Shown here piece by piece: positions 17,516 to 28,347 of a DNA stretch of 64,000 nt. Source of the stretch: Morganella morganii (GTDB lineage Bacteria; Pseudomonadota; Gammaproteobacteria; Enterobacterales; Enterobacteriaceae); the NCBI RefSeq assembly GCF_019402645.1, contig NZ_VKKS01000001.1:124001-188000 (forward strand), in the 5' to 3' direction. The notes beneath the pieces were generated by a model. The model did no database searches. It had not been told where the DNA came from and was given only the letters and a program-made list of their open reading frames with translations. Each line of letters starts with the position of its first letter. The stretch's first letter is position 1. The translations under genes and the position numbers were made by a program.

Positions 17516-17551
17516 AAAAAAGCCCTTTCAGTTATCCTGAAAAGGCTTTTC
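17516..17551 (-). terminator. Rho-independent terminator of the dusB-fis operon
   Basis: On the minus strand, 26 bases after the fis stop, AAAAGCCTTTTCAG pairs with CTGAAAGGGCTTTT around the loop GATAA (one mismatch) and runs into a stretch of T residues. It separates fis from the amidase module on the same strand. Confidence 0.88.
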
Positions 17552-17576
17552 GATTCAATGCATTGTACGGTATTAC

Positions 17577-17873
17577 TTAGTTCATGCCGTATTTTTTCAG
17601 TTTTTTACGCAGAGTACCGCGGTTGATACCCATCATCAGGGCAGCGCGGGTCTGGTTACCACGGGTGTATTGCATCACCATGTCCAACAATGGCTGTTCA
17701 ACTTCAGCCAGTACCAGCTCATACAGTTCATTAACATCCTGACCGTTTAATTGAGCAAAATAGTTCTTCAGTGCTTGCTTAACTGAGTCACGTAACGGCT
17801 TTTGAGTTACCTGATCTTGTGAATTTACAGTAGCAACGGTTAGTACGTCAGAATTTACGCGTTGTTCGAACAT
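17577..17873 (-). CDS. fis: Fis, nucleoid-associated DNA-bending regulator
   Basis: The 98-aa Fis protein is essentially the same length and sequence as in E. coli. The N-terminal arm is [19 protein letters not shown], the dimerisation helices lie in the middle, and the C-terminal helix-turn-helix is [20 protein letters not shown] followed by [14 protein letters not shown]. Fis peaks in early exponential growth and controls rRNA, tRNA and many other promoters, recombination and replication. It is the second gene of the dusB-fis operon, 20 bases after dusB, and should be driven by the growth-rate-controlled promoter upstream of dusB. Confidence 0.99.
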   Translation of the reverse strand: MFEQRVNSDVLTVATVNSQDQVTQKPLRDSVKQALKNYFAQLNGQDVNELYELVLAEVEQPLLDMVMQYTRGNQTRAALMMGINRGTLRKKLKKYGMN

Positions 17874-17893
17874 AGTTCTGTCAGCTCTTTTCT

Positions 17894-18865
17894 TTATTTA
17901 CGCAAAAAATTTTCAAAATATGCCTCCAACGCCTCCAGCTGTTCGCCGGCATCCTCAATGGCGTTGAATGTGCGCCGAAACTGAACATCAGGTGCATGCT
18001 CCTGCATATACCAGGAGACGTGCTTGCGGGCTATGCGGGCTCCCTTGCTTTGACCATAAAAGTCGTGCAATTCCCGCACATGCTCGCACATTATGCGTTT
18101 CACCTCTGCACCGGGCAGGGGCGGCAACAGTTCGCCTGTGTCCAGATAGTGCTGGATTTCCCGGAAGATCCAGGGTCTTCCCTGAGCAGCACGACCAATC
18201 ATCAGCGCGTCTGCGCCGGTGTAGTCCAGTACTGCCCCGGCTTTAAGCGGGTCAGTAATGTCGCCATTGGCAATAACCGGGATGGCAACAGTCTGCTTAA
18301 CTGTCCGGATGTTGTCATATTCGGCTTCACCATTAAACAGACAGGCGCGGGTCCTGCCATGGATTGTAAGAGCCTGAATACCGCAACGCTCGGCCAATTG
18401 GGCAATCGTGACACAGTTCCGTTCTTCCGGTGACCAGCCGGTGCGAATTTTCAGGGTGACGGGTACGTCCACCGCATTAACCACCGCTTTCAGAATTTCT
18501 TCCACCAGCGCCGGATAACGCAGCAGGGCGGAGCCTGCCAGCTTACGGTTCACTTTTTTGGCCGGACACCCCATATTGATATCGATGACCTGCGCACCAC
18601 CGGCAACATTAATCTTTGCCGCAGCCGCCATCTCACCGGGATCATTACCGGCTATCTGCACAGAACGGATACCCGGCTCATCACTGTGTACCATGCGTAA
18701 TCTCGATTTGTCCGTCTTCCAGACCTGAGGATTGGAAGAGAGCATCTCTGAGACGGCCATACCCGCGCCCATTTCATAGCACAACGACCGGAAAGGCCGA
18801 TCGGTAATGCCTGCCATAGGGGCCGCGATAAGGCGGTTTTTCAACTGGTATTGTCCGATACGCAT
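17894..18865 (-). CDS. dusB: DusB, tRNA-dihydrouridine synthase B
   Basis: This FMN-dependent, NADPH-using enzyme reduces uridine to dihydrouridine in the tRNA D-loop. The TIM-barrel N-terminus reads [16 protein letters not shown]. The active-site Cys is in [19 protein letters not shown], and the FMN phosphate region is [18 protein letters not shown]. The longest frame opens at 18952, but the ATG at 18865 gives MRIGQYQL, the E. coli start, and 323 aa. The upstream 29 codons overlap the promoter and are not used. First gene of the dusB-fis operon. Confidence 0.97.
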   Translation of the reverse strand: MRIGQYQLKNRLIAAPMAGITDRPFRSLCYEMGAGMAVSEMLSSNPQVWKTDKSRLRMVHSDEPGIRSVQIAGNDPGEMAAAAKINVAGGAQVIDINMGCPAKKVNRKLAGSALLRYPALVEEILKAVVNAVDVPVTLKIRTGWSPEERNCVTIAQLAERCGIQALTIHGRTRACLFNGEAEYDNIRTVKQTVAIPVIANGDITDPLKAGAVLDYTGADALMIGRAAQGRPWIFREIQHYLDTGELLPPLPGAEVKRIMCEHVRELHDFYGQSKGARIARKHVSWYMQEHAPDVQFRRTFNAIEDAGEQLEALEAYFENFLRK

Positions 18866-19155
18866 AGACGAAGAAGTGTGGCCATACTGTGACTGCAAGG
18901 GCGCGTATATTACGCATTTTTTCAAAGATATGAAAGGACAAACTTTGAGCAAATCGACCTTTCCGGCGAAATTTTTTTTATTGATTTTTTCAGATTTTAT
19001 TAATTAATGTTTTGTAACAACAAGTTAGCGTAAAATAGCATACAGTGCGGTTTTCTTATTTAATTTTCAGAATAAAATGCGTTTGCGTGAAACTGCTTAA
19101 AATATATTCACTGAATCACGCAACCGCACGATTTATATACCAAAAAGTAAGAATA
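18866..19155 (-). promoter_or_regulatory. Promoter region of dusB-fis with stringent-type discriminator and a Fis-like site
   Basis: On the minus strand a -10 hexamer TAATAT (18907-18912) is followed by ACGCGCCC, the GC-rich discriminator typical of promoters repressed by ppGpp/DksA. The E. coli fis promoter has the same layout. The -35 is unclear. Upstream DNA is strongly AT-rich, as expected for a Fis- and IHF-bound region. Bases 19095-19109 match the Fis consensus GNNYANNWNNTRNNC at every specified position, although they are about 190 bases upstream of the -10. No gene was found here. Confidence 0.65.
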
Positions 19156-20040
19156 TCAGCCGCGTTTTGTTGCGGTGATCCGGCACCATTCTTCTTTTTC
19201 GGCAATCTGATCAATCTCAAAGGCATCACGATAAGCATCTGCCACATCTTCCGCCTGTGTCGCGAGCACGCCGGATAACCCGAGTAATCCGCCTGCCTGC
19301 GGCAGGGCACCGATCACGGGTGCCAGCTCACGCAGCGGGCCGGCCAGGATATTGGCCACCACAACGTCCGCAGAGAGTGTGTGCGGCTTTTTATCAGAGA
19401 GGTAAAGGGTCAGCCTGTCTGAGACGCCGTTGCGCTCTGCGTTGTCTCTGCTGGCCTGAATTGCCTGCGGGTCAATATCGATGCCGATAGCTTCTTTCGC
19501 ACCCAGTTTCAGGGCGGCGATCGCCAGGATCCCGGAGCCGCAGCCGAAATCGATCACGGTTTTACCGTTCAGATCCAGCCCGTCGAGCCATTCCAGGCAC
19601 AGGGAAGTCGTCGGGTGAGTACCGGTACCGAATGCAAGACCCGGGTCGAGCATCACATTGACAGCATCCGGGTCAGGGATCTCACGCCAGCTCGGGCAGA
19701 TCCACAGGCGCTGACCGAAACGCATCGGGTGGAAGTTATCCATCCACTCACGCTCCCAGTCTTTGTCTTCGATCTGTTCGATTTTATGAACAAAGTTTTC
19801 ACCCAGCAGCGGGTGCTGCTGCAATTGCGCAACAACCACTTTCATGTCTGTTTCGGCGTCATACAGGCCGATAACGTCGGTGTCGCCCCACAGGCGGGTT
19901 TCCCCCGGCAGCGGTTCAAATATCGGGGTGTCGTGGCTGTCCTGAAAGGTGACGGAGACAGCGCCGGTTTCAGTCAGTTCATCACCGATGGTTTCGGCAT
20001 CAGCACCGGTGGAATTTAATCGTATTTGGATCCAGGGCAT
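19156..20040 (-). CDS. prmA: PrmA, ribosomal protein L11 methyltransferase
   Basis: PrmA is an S-adenosylmethionine-dependent enzyme that trimethylates ribosomal protein L11. It has an N-terminal L11-binding domain ([20 protein letters not shown]) and a Rossmann methyltransferase domain with motif [19 protein letters not shown], motif-post-I GIDIDPQAI and the catalytic-site [10 protein letters not shown]. Its length, 294 aa, equals E. coli (293). It lies 63 bases after accC with a terminator in the gap. In E. coli yhdT and panF lie between accC and prmA; they are absent here. Confidence 0.98.
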   Translation of the reverse strand: MPWIQIRLNSTGADAETIGDELTETGAVSVTFQDSHDTPIFEPLPGETRLWGDTDVIGLYDAETDMKVVVAQLQQHPLLGENFVHKIEQIEDKDWEREWMDNFHPMRFGQRLWICPSWREIPDPDAVNVMLDPGLAFGTGTHPTTSLCLEWLDGLDLNGKTVIDFGCGSGILAIAALKLGAKEAIGIDIDPQAIQASRDNAERNGVSDRLTLYLSDKKPHTLSADVVVANILAGPLRELAPVIGALPQAGGLLGLSGVLATQAEDVADAYRDAFEIDQIAEKEEWCRITATKRG

Positions 20041-20054
20041 AACATACTCTTTAT

Positions 20055-20079
20055 AAAAAAGCCCCTGTATGACAGGGGC
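20055..20079 (-). terminator. Rho-independent terminator after accC
   Basis: On the minus strand a perfect 8-bp stem (GCCCCTGT, loop CAT, ACAGGGGC) is followed by six T residues. It sits 24 bases after the accC stop and immediately before prmA. It therefore ends aroQ-accB-accC transcription, and prmA needs read-through or its own promoter. Confidence 0.9.
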
Positions 20080-20103
20080 CTGAGAAAGAAAAGCGACAGA
20101 GAA

Positions 20104-21453
20104 TCAGACCTCGTGCAGGCCGAGTTTCTTCTCCAGATAATGGATGTTGGTGCCGCCTTTACAGAAGTTCTCATCGTTCATAATCAGCTGGTGCAGCTCG
20201 ATATTGGTTTTGATGCCGTCGATAATCAGCTCCGCCAGCGCATTCTTCATACGGGCGATAGCAATTTCGCGGGTTTCACCATAAGTGATGAGTTTACCTA
20301 TCATTGAATCATAATACGGCGGGACAGTATAACCGGCGTAAATATGAGACTCCCAGCGGACACCGAAACCACCCGGAGAGTGGAAACGGGTAATTTTGCC
20401 CGGGCTCGGTAAGAAGGTGTGCGGATCCTCGGCGTTAATACGGCATTCGATCGCGTGACCTTTTACTTTGATATCTTCCTGTTTTACAGAGAGCTGCAGA
20501 CCGGATGCGATACGCAGCTGTTCTTTGATCAGGTCAACACCGGTAATCATTTCAGTGACCGGATGTTCTACCTGAATACGGGTGTTCATTTCGATAAAAT
20601 AGAACTCGCCGTTTTCAAACAGGAACTCAAAGGTACCGGCACCACGATAGCCGATATCGATACAGGCTTTGGCACAGCGTCCGCCGATGCTTTTGCGCAG
20701 CGCCGGGGTGATACCCGGTGCAGGCGCTTCTTCCACCACTTTCTGGTGACGGCGCTGCATGGAGCAGTCGCGTTCCGCCAGATAGATGGCGTTGCCCTGA
20801 CCATCCGCCATCACCTGGATTTCAACATGACGCGGGTTCTCAAGGAATTTTTCCATGTAAACCATATCGTTGTTGAATGCCGCTTTGGCTTCAGCTTTGG
20901 TCATCGCAATTGCTTCTTCCAGATCTTCATCATTGCGGACAACACGCATACCGCGTCCGCCGCCGCCGCCGGAGGCTTTGATGATTACCGGGAAACCGAT
21001 ACGTTTGGCGATAGTGTGGTTCAGCGGCATATCGTCGCTGAGCGGGCCGTCAGAGCCCGGTACACACGGAACGCCGGTTTCTTTCATCGCACGGATAGCA
21101 GAAACTTTGTCACCCATCAGGCGGATGGTTTCAGCTTTCGGGCCGATAAAGGTAAAGCCGGAGCGTTCAACCTGCTCGGCAAAATCAGCGTTTTCAGATA
21201 AGAATCCGTACCCCGGATGGATTGCCTGTGCGCCGGAAATTTCAGCAGCAGAGATAATGGCCGGGATATTCAGATAACTTTTCGCAGAGGCTGCCGGACC
21301 GATACAGATGGTCTCGTCAGCCAGCAGAACGTGTTTCAAATCACGGTCTGCGGCAGAGTGAACAGCGACCGCTTTGATCCCGAGCTCTTTACAGGCCCGC
21401 AGGATCCGCAGTGCAATTTCACCCCGGTTGGCAATAAGGATTTTTTCCAGCAT
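20104..21453 (-). CDS. accC: AccC, biotin carboxylase subunit of acetyl-CoA carboxylase
   Basis: AccC is an ATP-grasp enzyme that carboxylates the biotin on AccB with bicarbonate and ATP, the first half of malonyl-CoA synthesis. It has an N-terminal pre-ATP-grasp fold ([17 protein letters not shown]), the glycine-rich loop [11 protein letters not shown], the ATP/bicarbonate-site [13 protein letters not shown] and a C-terminal biotin-carboxylase domain. The length, 449 aa, is the same as E. coli. It starts 11 bases after the accB stop and is followed by a strong terminator. Confidence 0.99.
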   Translation of the reverse strand: MLEKILIANRGEIALRILRACKELGIKAVAVHSAADRDLKHVLLADETICIGPAASAKSYLNIPAIISAAEISGAQAIHPGYGFLSENADFAEQVERSGFTFIGPKAETIRLMGDKVSAIRAMKETGVPCVPGSDGPLSDDMPLNHTIAKRIGFPVIIKASGGGGGRGMRVVRNDEDLEEAIAMTKAEAKAAFNNDMVYMEKFLENPRHVEIQVMADGQGNAIYLAERDCSMQRRHQKVVEEAPAPGITPALRKSIGGRCAKACIDIGYRGAGTFEFLFENGEFYFIEMNTRIQVEHPVTEMITGVDLIKEQLRIASGLQLSVKQEDIKVKGHAIECRINAEDPHTFLPSPGKITRFHSPGGFGVRWESHIYAGYTVPPYYDSMIGKLITYGETREIAIARMKNALAELIIDGIKTNIELHQLIMNDENFCKGGTNIHYLEKKLGLHEV

Positions 21454-21464
21454 GATTCGCCCCG

Positions 21465-21926
21465 TTATTCGATGACGACCAGTGGCTCGTCAAATTCGAC
21501 AGCATCGCCGTCTTTTAACAGAATTGCTTTAACCACACCGGCTTTATCAGCTTCGATCTGGTTCATCATTTTCATGGCTTCGACGATGCACAGGGTGTCA
21601 CCGGCATTGACCTGCTTACCGACTTCAATAAAGGCTTTCGCATCCGGACTTGGTGAACGGTAGAAAGTACCTACCATCGGAGAGCGGACCACATGACCGG
21701 CAATCTCTTTTTCCGGTGCCGGATCAGCCAGACCTGCGGATGGTGCGACAGCGGCTGCTAATGCAGGCTGCTGAACAGGTGCGCTGAATTGCTGTGGTAC
21801 GGCCATAGCCTGAACCGGTAAAGCGCGGCTGATGCGTACTGACTCTTCGCCTTCAGAAATTTCCAGCTCAGAAATACCGGACTCTTCGACCAGCTCGATC
21901 AGTTTTTTTATTTTACGAATATCCAT
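21465..21926 (-). CDS. accB: AccB, biotin carboxyl carrier protein
   Basis: AccB carries biotin between AccC and the AccAD carboxyltransferase. The 153-aa protein has an N-terminal helical region ([17 protein letters not shown]), a Pro/Ala-rich flexible linker (about residues 38-72) and a C-terminal biotinyl domain with the biotin-accepting Lys119 in VEAMKMMN and the thumb region [13 protein letters not shown]. It is downstream of aroQ (17 bases) and upstream of accC (11 bases). In E. coli AccB represses its own operon; whether that holds here cannot be read from sequence. Confidence 0.99.
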   Translation of the reverse strand: MDIRKIKKLIELVEESGISELEISEGEESVRISRALPVQAMAVPQQFSAPVQQPALAAAVAPSAGLADPAPEKEIAGHVVRSPMVGTFYRSPSPDAKAFIEVGKQVNAGDTLCIVEAMKMMNQIEADKAGVVKAILLKDGDAVEFDEPLVVIE

Positions 21927-21943
21927 GAGATGATTCCGTACTC

Positions 21944-22402
21944 TTAGTGTTGAGTTAATTGTGACAGACGGTGAACCGCTGCCTGTAAAGCATAACGGTA
22001 GCCTTCCGCACCCAACCCGCAGATAACACCGGCGGCGATATCAGAGAGATAAGAGTGGTGACGGAACGGCTCCCGTGCGTGTACATTCGACAGATGGATC
22101 TCGATAAACGGGATGCTGACGGCCAGCAGGGCATCACGCAGAGCCACACTGGTATGAGTGAATGCGGCCGGGTTTATCAGAATAAAATCGGTGTTTCCCC
22201 GTGCAGCATGAATTCTGTCGATGAGTTCGTGCTCGGCGTTGGACTGCAGGTGGCTTAGTGTGACGCCACACTGACCGGCATCGCGGGTCAGCGTTGTAAC
22301 GATATCCGCGAGAGTGAGCGTCCCGTATTTTTCGGGTTCCCGCGTGCCCAGCAGGTTAAGGTTCGGGCCGTTCAGTAACAAAATATGATAACTTTCGGTC
22401 AT
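21944..22402 (-). CDS. aroQ: AroQ, type II 3-dehydroquinate dehydratase
   Basis: AroQ dehydrates 3-dehydroquinate to 3-dehydroshikimate in the shikimate pathway. The 152-aa protein has the type II pattern: [20 protein letters not shown] with catalytic Tyr26 (and Arg21), [20 protein letters not shown], and the His of [14 protein letters not shown]. coli K-12 uses the unrelated type I enzyme AroD, so an aroQ next to accBC is a difference from K-12 that recurs in many gamma-proteobacteria. It is the first gene of the aroQ-accB-accC operon. Confidence 0.97.
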   Translation of the reverse strand: MTESYHILLLNGPNLNLLGTREPEKYGTLTLADIVTTLTRDAGQCGVTLSHLQSNAEHELIDRIHAARGNTDFILINPAAFTHTSVALRDALLAVSIPFIEIHLSNVHAREPFRHHSYLSDIAAGVICGLGAEGYRYALQAAVHRLSQLTQH

Positions 22403-24436
<2,034 letters not shown>

Positions 24437-24479
24437 GCGGACTCCCGTCCGTTCAATACTGCAGGCCGGGGGAGTCCGC
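24437..24479 (+). promoter_or_regulatory. Stem-loop between mreB and mreC
   Basis: GCGGACTCCC (24437-24446) pairs perfectly with GGGAGTCCGC (24470-24479) around a 23-base loop, beginning at the base after the mreB stop. A second pairing (GGGGGAG with CTCCCCC) overlaps it. No T-run follows, so rather than a full terminator it probably protects mreB mRNA or lowers mreC expression relative to mreB, which is needed in higher amount. Confidence 0.6.
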
Positions 24480-24549
24480 TCCCCCAGCTCGCCGGATACA
24501 CACTCTGTCTTCCCGGACGGAATTACTGTAGTGCCTGATATCGCATCCT

Positions 24550-25659
24550 ATGAAGCCGATTTTTAGCCGGGGGCCTTCCCTTCAGATTCGCATTATTATT
24601 GCGGTTATTTTTGCCATCGGACTGATTGTGGTTGATAACCGGATTGATGCCTTTACCAAAATCCGTAACTATCTGGATACGGCGGTCAGCCCGTTCTATT
24701 TTTTAGCCAACGGCCCGCGTCAGTTGCTGGACGGCATTTCTGATAACTTTGCGACCCGTGATCAGCTGGAATTTGAAAACCGCGCACTGCGGCAGGAACT
24801 GCTGGTTAAAAACAGTCAGAATCAGCTGCTTGAACAGTTCAAGCAGGAAAATGCCCGGCTGCGTGAACTGCTCGGCTCGCCGCTGCGTCAGGATGAGCAC
24901 ATGATGGTCACTCAGGTGATGGCAGGTGCCAACACCCCGTACCGTGACCAGGTGGTGATCGACAAAGGCAGCCGTGATGGTGTGTATGACGGCCAGCCGG
25001 TGATCAGTGACAAAGGCGTGGTGGGGCAGGTGATTGCTGTGTCCCAGTTAACCAGCCGCGTTCTGCTGATCTGCGATACCACCCACGCACTGCCGATTCA
25101 GGTGCTGCGTAACGACATTCGTGTCATTGCATCCGGCACCGGATGTACTGACGATTTACAGCTGGAACCACTGCCGAACAATATTGATATCCGCGTGGGG
25201 GATGTACTGGTCACATCCGGCCTCGGCGGCCGTTTCCCTGAAGGTTATCCGGTCGGGATCGTCTCTTCGGTGAAAGTGGATAATCAGCGCGCTTATACCA
25301 TTATCAGTGCCAAACCGACGGCAGATCTTCAGCGCCTGCGTTATCTGCTCTTATTGTGGGGCGGAGACAGCAATCCGCGTGAGCCTTCCGGCCCGTCTGA
25401 GGTGTACCGGGCGGCCAATGAACGCATCATGCAGGTCATGCCTCAGGTGATCCCGTCACGTCCTGCGCCGGAAACGGATCCGGCTGCTGTACCACAGGAT
25501 GTGCCCGCCATCCCGGCACAACCTTCCGGCACCGTGCCGCCTAAACCAAAGCCTGAACAGCCAAAGCCGGCAGACAGCCCGGCCATAACCGCACCGGATG
25601 TACAGAATCCGGCAACTGACAGCACACCGGCCCGGCCGCTGAGGATGAGGCCGCAATGA
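24550..25659 (+). CDS. mreC: MreC, elongasome scaffold protein
   Basis: MreC is a bitopic inner-membrane protein that links MreB/MreD to PBP2 and RodA. It has a transmembrane helix (about residues 11-30), a periplasmic coiled coil (about 65-110, FENRALRQELLVKNSQNQLL), a two-lobed beta domain (VVIDKGSRDGVYDGQPV ... LVTSGLGGRFPEGYPVG), and an unusually Pro-rich C-terminal tail of about 70 residues (PPKPKPEQPKPADSPA), probably unstructured. The length is 369 aa, similar to E. coli (367). Its stop overlaps the mreD start (ATGA). The ribosome binding site is weak. Confidence 0.97.
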   Translation: MKPIFSRGPSLQIRIIIAVIFAIGLIVVDNRIDAFTKIRNYLDTAVSPFYFLANGPRQLLDGISDNFATRDQLEFENRALRQELLVKNSQNQLLEQFKQENARLRELLGSPLRQDEHMMVTQVMAGANTPYRDQVVIDKGSRDGVYDGQPVISDKGVVGQVIAVSQLTSRVLLICDTTHALPIQVLRNDIRVIASGTGCTDDLQLEPLPNNIDIRVGDVLVTSGLGGRFPEGYPVGIVSSVKVDNQRAYTIISAKPTADLQRLRYLLLLWGGDSNPREPSGPSEVYRAANERIMQVMPQVIPSRPAPETDPAAVPQDVPAIPAQPSGTVPPKPKPEQPKPADSPAITAPDVQNPATDSTPARPLRMRPQ

Positions 25660-26144
25660 ATACCTACCGGGGACAAAACCGGATTATTGTCTGGCTCTCT
25701 TTTCTGATAGCCTTGGTGCTGCAAATCATGCCCTGGCCGGAACAGATTCAGTTTTACCGTCCGTCGTGGGCGATGCTGTTTCTGATCTATTGGGTGATGG
25801 CGCTGCCGCACCGGGTCAGTGTCGGATCCGCTTTCTTTCTCGGCATGATTATCGACCTGATTGAAGGCTCCACGCTCGGCGTACATGCCCTGAGCCTGTC
25901 TATTGTTACCTATCTGGTCTCATTCAGACATCAGCTGCTGCGTAATATGGCGCTGTGGCAGCAGTCGCTGGTTATCATGGTACTGTCGGTGCTGATGCAG
26001 TTCTTTATTTTCTGGTCAGAATTTTTATTGTCCAATATTGTGTTTCATCCGGAAGTCTTCTGGAACAGTCTGGTCAATGGTATCTTATGGCCATGGATTT
26101 TCTTATTACTGCGTAAGACCCGCCGTCATTTTTCTGTTCATTAA
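25656..26144 (+). CDS. mreD: MreD, elongasome membrane protein
   Basis: A 162-aa integral membrane protein with about five to six predicted transmembrane helices and the typical MreD segment FLGMIIDLIEGSTLGVHALSL. It acts with MreC in rod-shape maintenance. The ATG overlaps the mreC stop by four bases, so translation is coupled. Forty-seven bases separate it from maf. Confidence 0.97.
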   Translation: MNTYRGQNRIIVWLSFLIALVLQIMPWPEQIQFYRPSWAMLFLIYWVMALPHRVSVGSAFFLGMIIDLIEGSTLGVHALSLSIVTYLVSFRHQLLRNMALWQQSLVIMVLSVLMQFFIFWSEFLLSNIVFHPEVFWNSLVNGILWPWIFLLLRKTRRHFSVH

Positions 26145-26191
26145 TCAGGGAACGGCGGCGTGATACGTTAACAAAACGTCAGGACGCCTGA

Positions 26192-26803
26192 ATGCTGCCG
26201 ATTTACCTTGCTTCAACTTCTCCCCGCCGCCGGGAACTTATCCGGCTGCTGAATGTTCAGTGTGAAACACTCTCCCCCTGTATTGATGAAATCTGCCGGG
26301 ACGGTGAACCCGCTGCGGATTATGTGGTGCGCCTGGCGCGGGAGAAAGCACAGGCCGGGGTGGCACTGGCAGCGGAAGAACGGCCGGTTATCGGCTCTGA
26401 TACCATTGTGGTGCTCGGCAGCGACATCCTGGAGAAACCCCGGGATGCGGTACATGCCTTTGCCATGCTCAGTGCATTGTCCGGCTGCACACATCAGGTG
26501 ATGACAGCTGTCGCGGTTTCTGATCGTTTCCGGACACTCAGCACACTGATTGTGACGGATGTGACATTCCGCCGGTTATCGGATGACGAAATAAACGAGT
26601 ATATTCAGACAGGTGAGCCGATGGACAAAGCCGGCGCTTACGGCATCCAGGGGTTGGGCGGGCGTTATGTCCGCAAAATTAACGGTAGCTATCATGCTGT
26701 GGTGGGATTACCGTTAGCAGAGACTGAGGAATTAATCAAACGGTACACGGATACCCTGAGCGGGGTTGTACCGGCACATACTGATGGGAAAGAAATACCA
26801 TGA
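26192..26803 (+). CDS. Maf-like nucleoside triphosphate pyrophosphatase (YhdE type)
   Basis: Maf proteins hydrolyse non-canonical and some canonical nucleoside triphosphates (YhdE: dTTP and UTP) to the monophosphate plus pyrophosphate. The 203-aa product has the defining N-terminal motif [16 protein letters not shown], then ARVKA-like [20 protein letters not shown] and the [16 protein letters not shown] signature. The position after mreBCD and before rng matches E. coli yhdE. AGGA precedes the ATG by seven bases. Its stop overlaps the rng start (ATGA). Confidence 0.95.
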   Translation: MLPIYLASTSPRRRELIRLLNVQCETLSPCIDEICRDGEPAADYVVRLAREKAQAGVALAAEERPVIGSDTIVVLGSDILEKPRDAVHAFAMLSALSGCTHQVMTAVAVSDRFRTLSTLIVTDVTFRRLSDDEINEYIQTGEPMDKAGAYGIQGLGGRYVRKINGSYHAVVGLPLAETEELIKRYTDTLSGVVPAHTDGKEIP

Positions 26804-28269
26804 CAGCCGAGCTTTTAGTCAACGTGACCCCGTCTGAAACACGAGTAGCTTATATTACCGGCGGGATCCTTCAGGAAATACATATTGAGCGCGAGGCTAA
26901 ACGCGGTATCGTCGGTAATATCTATAAAGGGCGTGTGAGCCGGGTGCTGCCGGGCATGCAGGCGGCCTTTATCGATATTGGCCTGGATAAAGCAGCCTTT
27001 CTGCATGCCTCGGATATTATTCCGCACACGGAATGTATTTCCGGGGATGAAAAAGAGAAATTCCGTACCCGCGATATCGGGGAACTGGTGCATCAGGGGC
27101 AGGATATTATTGTACAGGTGGTCAAAGATCCGCTGGGTACCAAAGGCGCGCGCCTGACCACCGATATCACGCTGCCTTCCCGCTATCTGGTGTTTATGCC
27201 GGGCGCGTCTCATGTGGGTGTTTCCCAGCGCATTGAGAGCGAAGAAGAGCGTGAACGCCTGAAAGATATTGTTGCGGGTTATTGTGATGAAGACGGCGGT
27301 TTTATTATCCGCACGGCGGCGGAAGGGGTCGGGGAAGAAGAACTGACCTCTGATGCTGCGTTTCTGCGCCGGTTGTGGATCAAAGTTATCCAGCGTAAAA
27401 AACGCAATACCACCCGCACCAAAATATACGGCGAACTGGCGCTGGCACACCGCATTCTGCGGGATTTTGCCGGTGAGTCACTGGACCGCATCCGAATCGA
27501 TTCCCGCCTGGGCTTTAAAGAGTTACAGGAATTTGTGGATGATTACATCCCGGAAATGACCGCCAAACTGGAACTGTACCAGGGCAGTCAGCCGATTTTT
27601 GATCTCTATGATACCGAAAATGAAATTCAGCGGGCAATGGAGCGCAAAGTCGAAATGAAATCAGGCGGATACCTGATTATCGACCAGACGGAGGCGATGA
27701 CCACCATTGACATCAACACCGGCGCGTTTGTCGGGCACCGCAATCTGGAAGAAACCATTTTCAATACCAATATCGAGGCCACTCAGGCAATTGCGCGGCA
27801 GTTACGTCTGCGCAACCTCGGTGGTATCATTATCATTGATTTCATTGATATGACCGATGAAGATCACCGCCGCCGGGTGCTGAACTCGCTGGAGCTGGCG
27901 CTGGCCAAAGATCGCGTGAAGACCACTATTAACGGTTTTTCGCAGCTCGGGCTGGTGGAAATGACCCGCAAACGCACGCGGGAGAGCCTGGAGCATGTAT
28001 TGTGCGAGAAGTGCCCGACCTGTCAGGGGCGCGGCAGTGTCCGTTCAGTGGATACGGTCTGTTATGAGATTCTGCGCGAGATTGTCCGCGTACACCATCT
28101 GCTGGATGTTGACCGTTTCCTGGTGTATGCCTCACCGGCGGTGACCGAGGCATTGCAGGGGGATGAATCCCATGCTCTGGCAGAGGTGGAGATTTTTGTC
28201 GGTAAACAGGTTCAGGTTCGCGCCGAGCCGCTCTACAGTCAGGAACACTTTGATGTCGTAATGATGTAA
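26800..28269 (+). CDS. rng: RNase G, endoribonuclease for 16S rRNA 5' maturation
   Basis: RNase G (CafA) trims the 5' end of 16S rRNA precursor and cuts some mRNAs. The 489-aa protein has the RNase E/G layout: an S1-like RNA-binding domain ([27 protein letters not shown], about residues 35-125), a DNase I-like catalytic domain with metal-binding Asp residues in [11 protein letters not shown] and IIIDFIDM, and the zinc-link [12 protein letters not shown]. It lacks the long C-terminal scaffold of RNase E. Length is identical to E. coli. It overlaps maf by four bases. Confidence 0.98.
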   Translation: MTAELLVNVTPSETRVAYITGGILQEIHIEREAKRGIVGNIYKGRVSRVLPGMQAAFIDIGLDKAAFLHASDIIPHTECISGDEKEKFRTRDIGELVHQGQDIIVQVVKDPLGTKGARLTTDITLPSRYLVFMPGASHVGVSQRIESEEERERLKDIVAGYCDEDGGFIIRTAAEGVGEEELTSDAAFLRRLWIKVIQRKKRNTTRTKIYGELALAHRILRDFAGESLDRIRIDSRLGFKELQEFVDDYIPEMTAKLELYQGSQPIFDLYDTENEIQRAMERKVEMKSGGYLIIDQTEAMTTIDINTGAFVGHRNLEETIFNTNIEATQAIARQLRLRNLGGIIIIDFIDMTDEDHRRRVLNSLELALAKDRVKTTINGFSQLGLVEMTRKRTRESLEHVLCEKCPTCQGRGSVRSVDTVCYEILREIVRVHHLLDVDRFLVYASPAVTEALQGDESHALAEVEIFVGKQVQVRAEPLYSQEHFDVVMM

Positions 28270-28347
28270 TTCATTGGCGGTACACTGCCGGATATAAGCG
28301 GATATCCGGTTCCGCCTGCCTTGACAGCTGCAGGAGAAGGAGAGCCA

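Noticed and set aside
18866-18952. 29-codon N-terminal extension of dusB
   Set aside because: Covers the dusB-fis promoter; the ATG at 18865 gives the conserved E. coli-like start.
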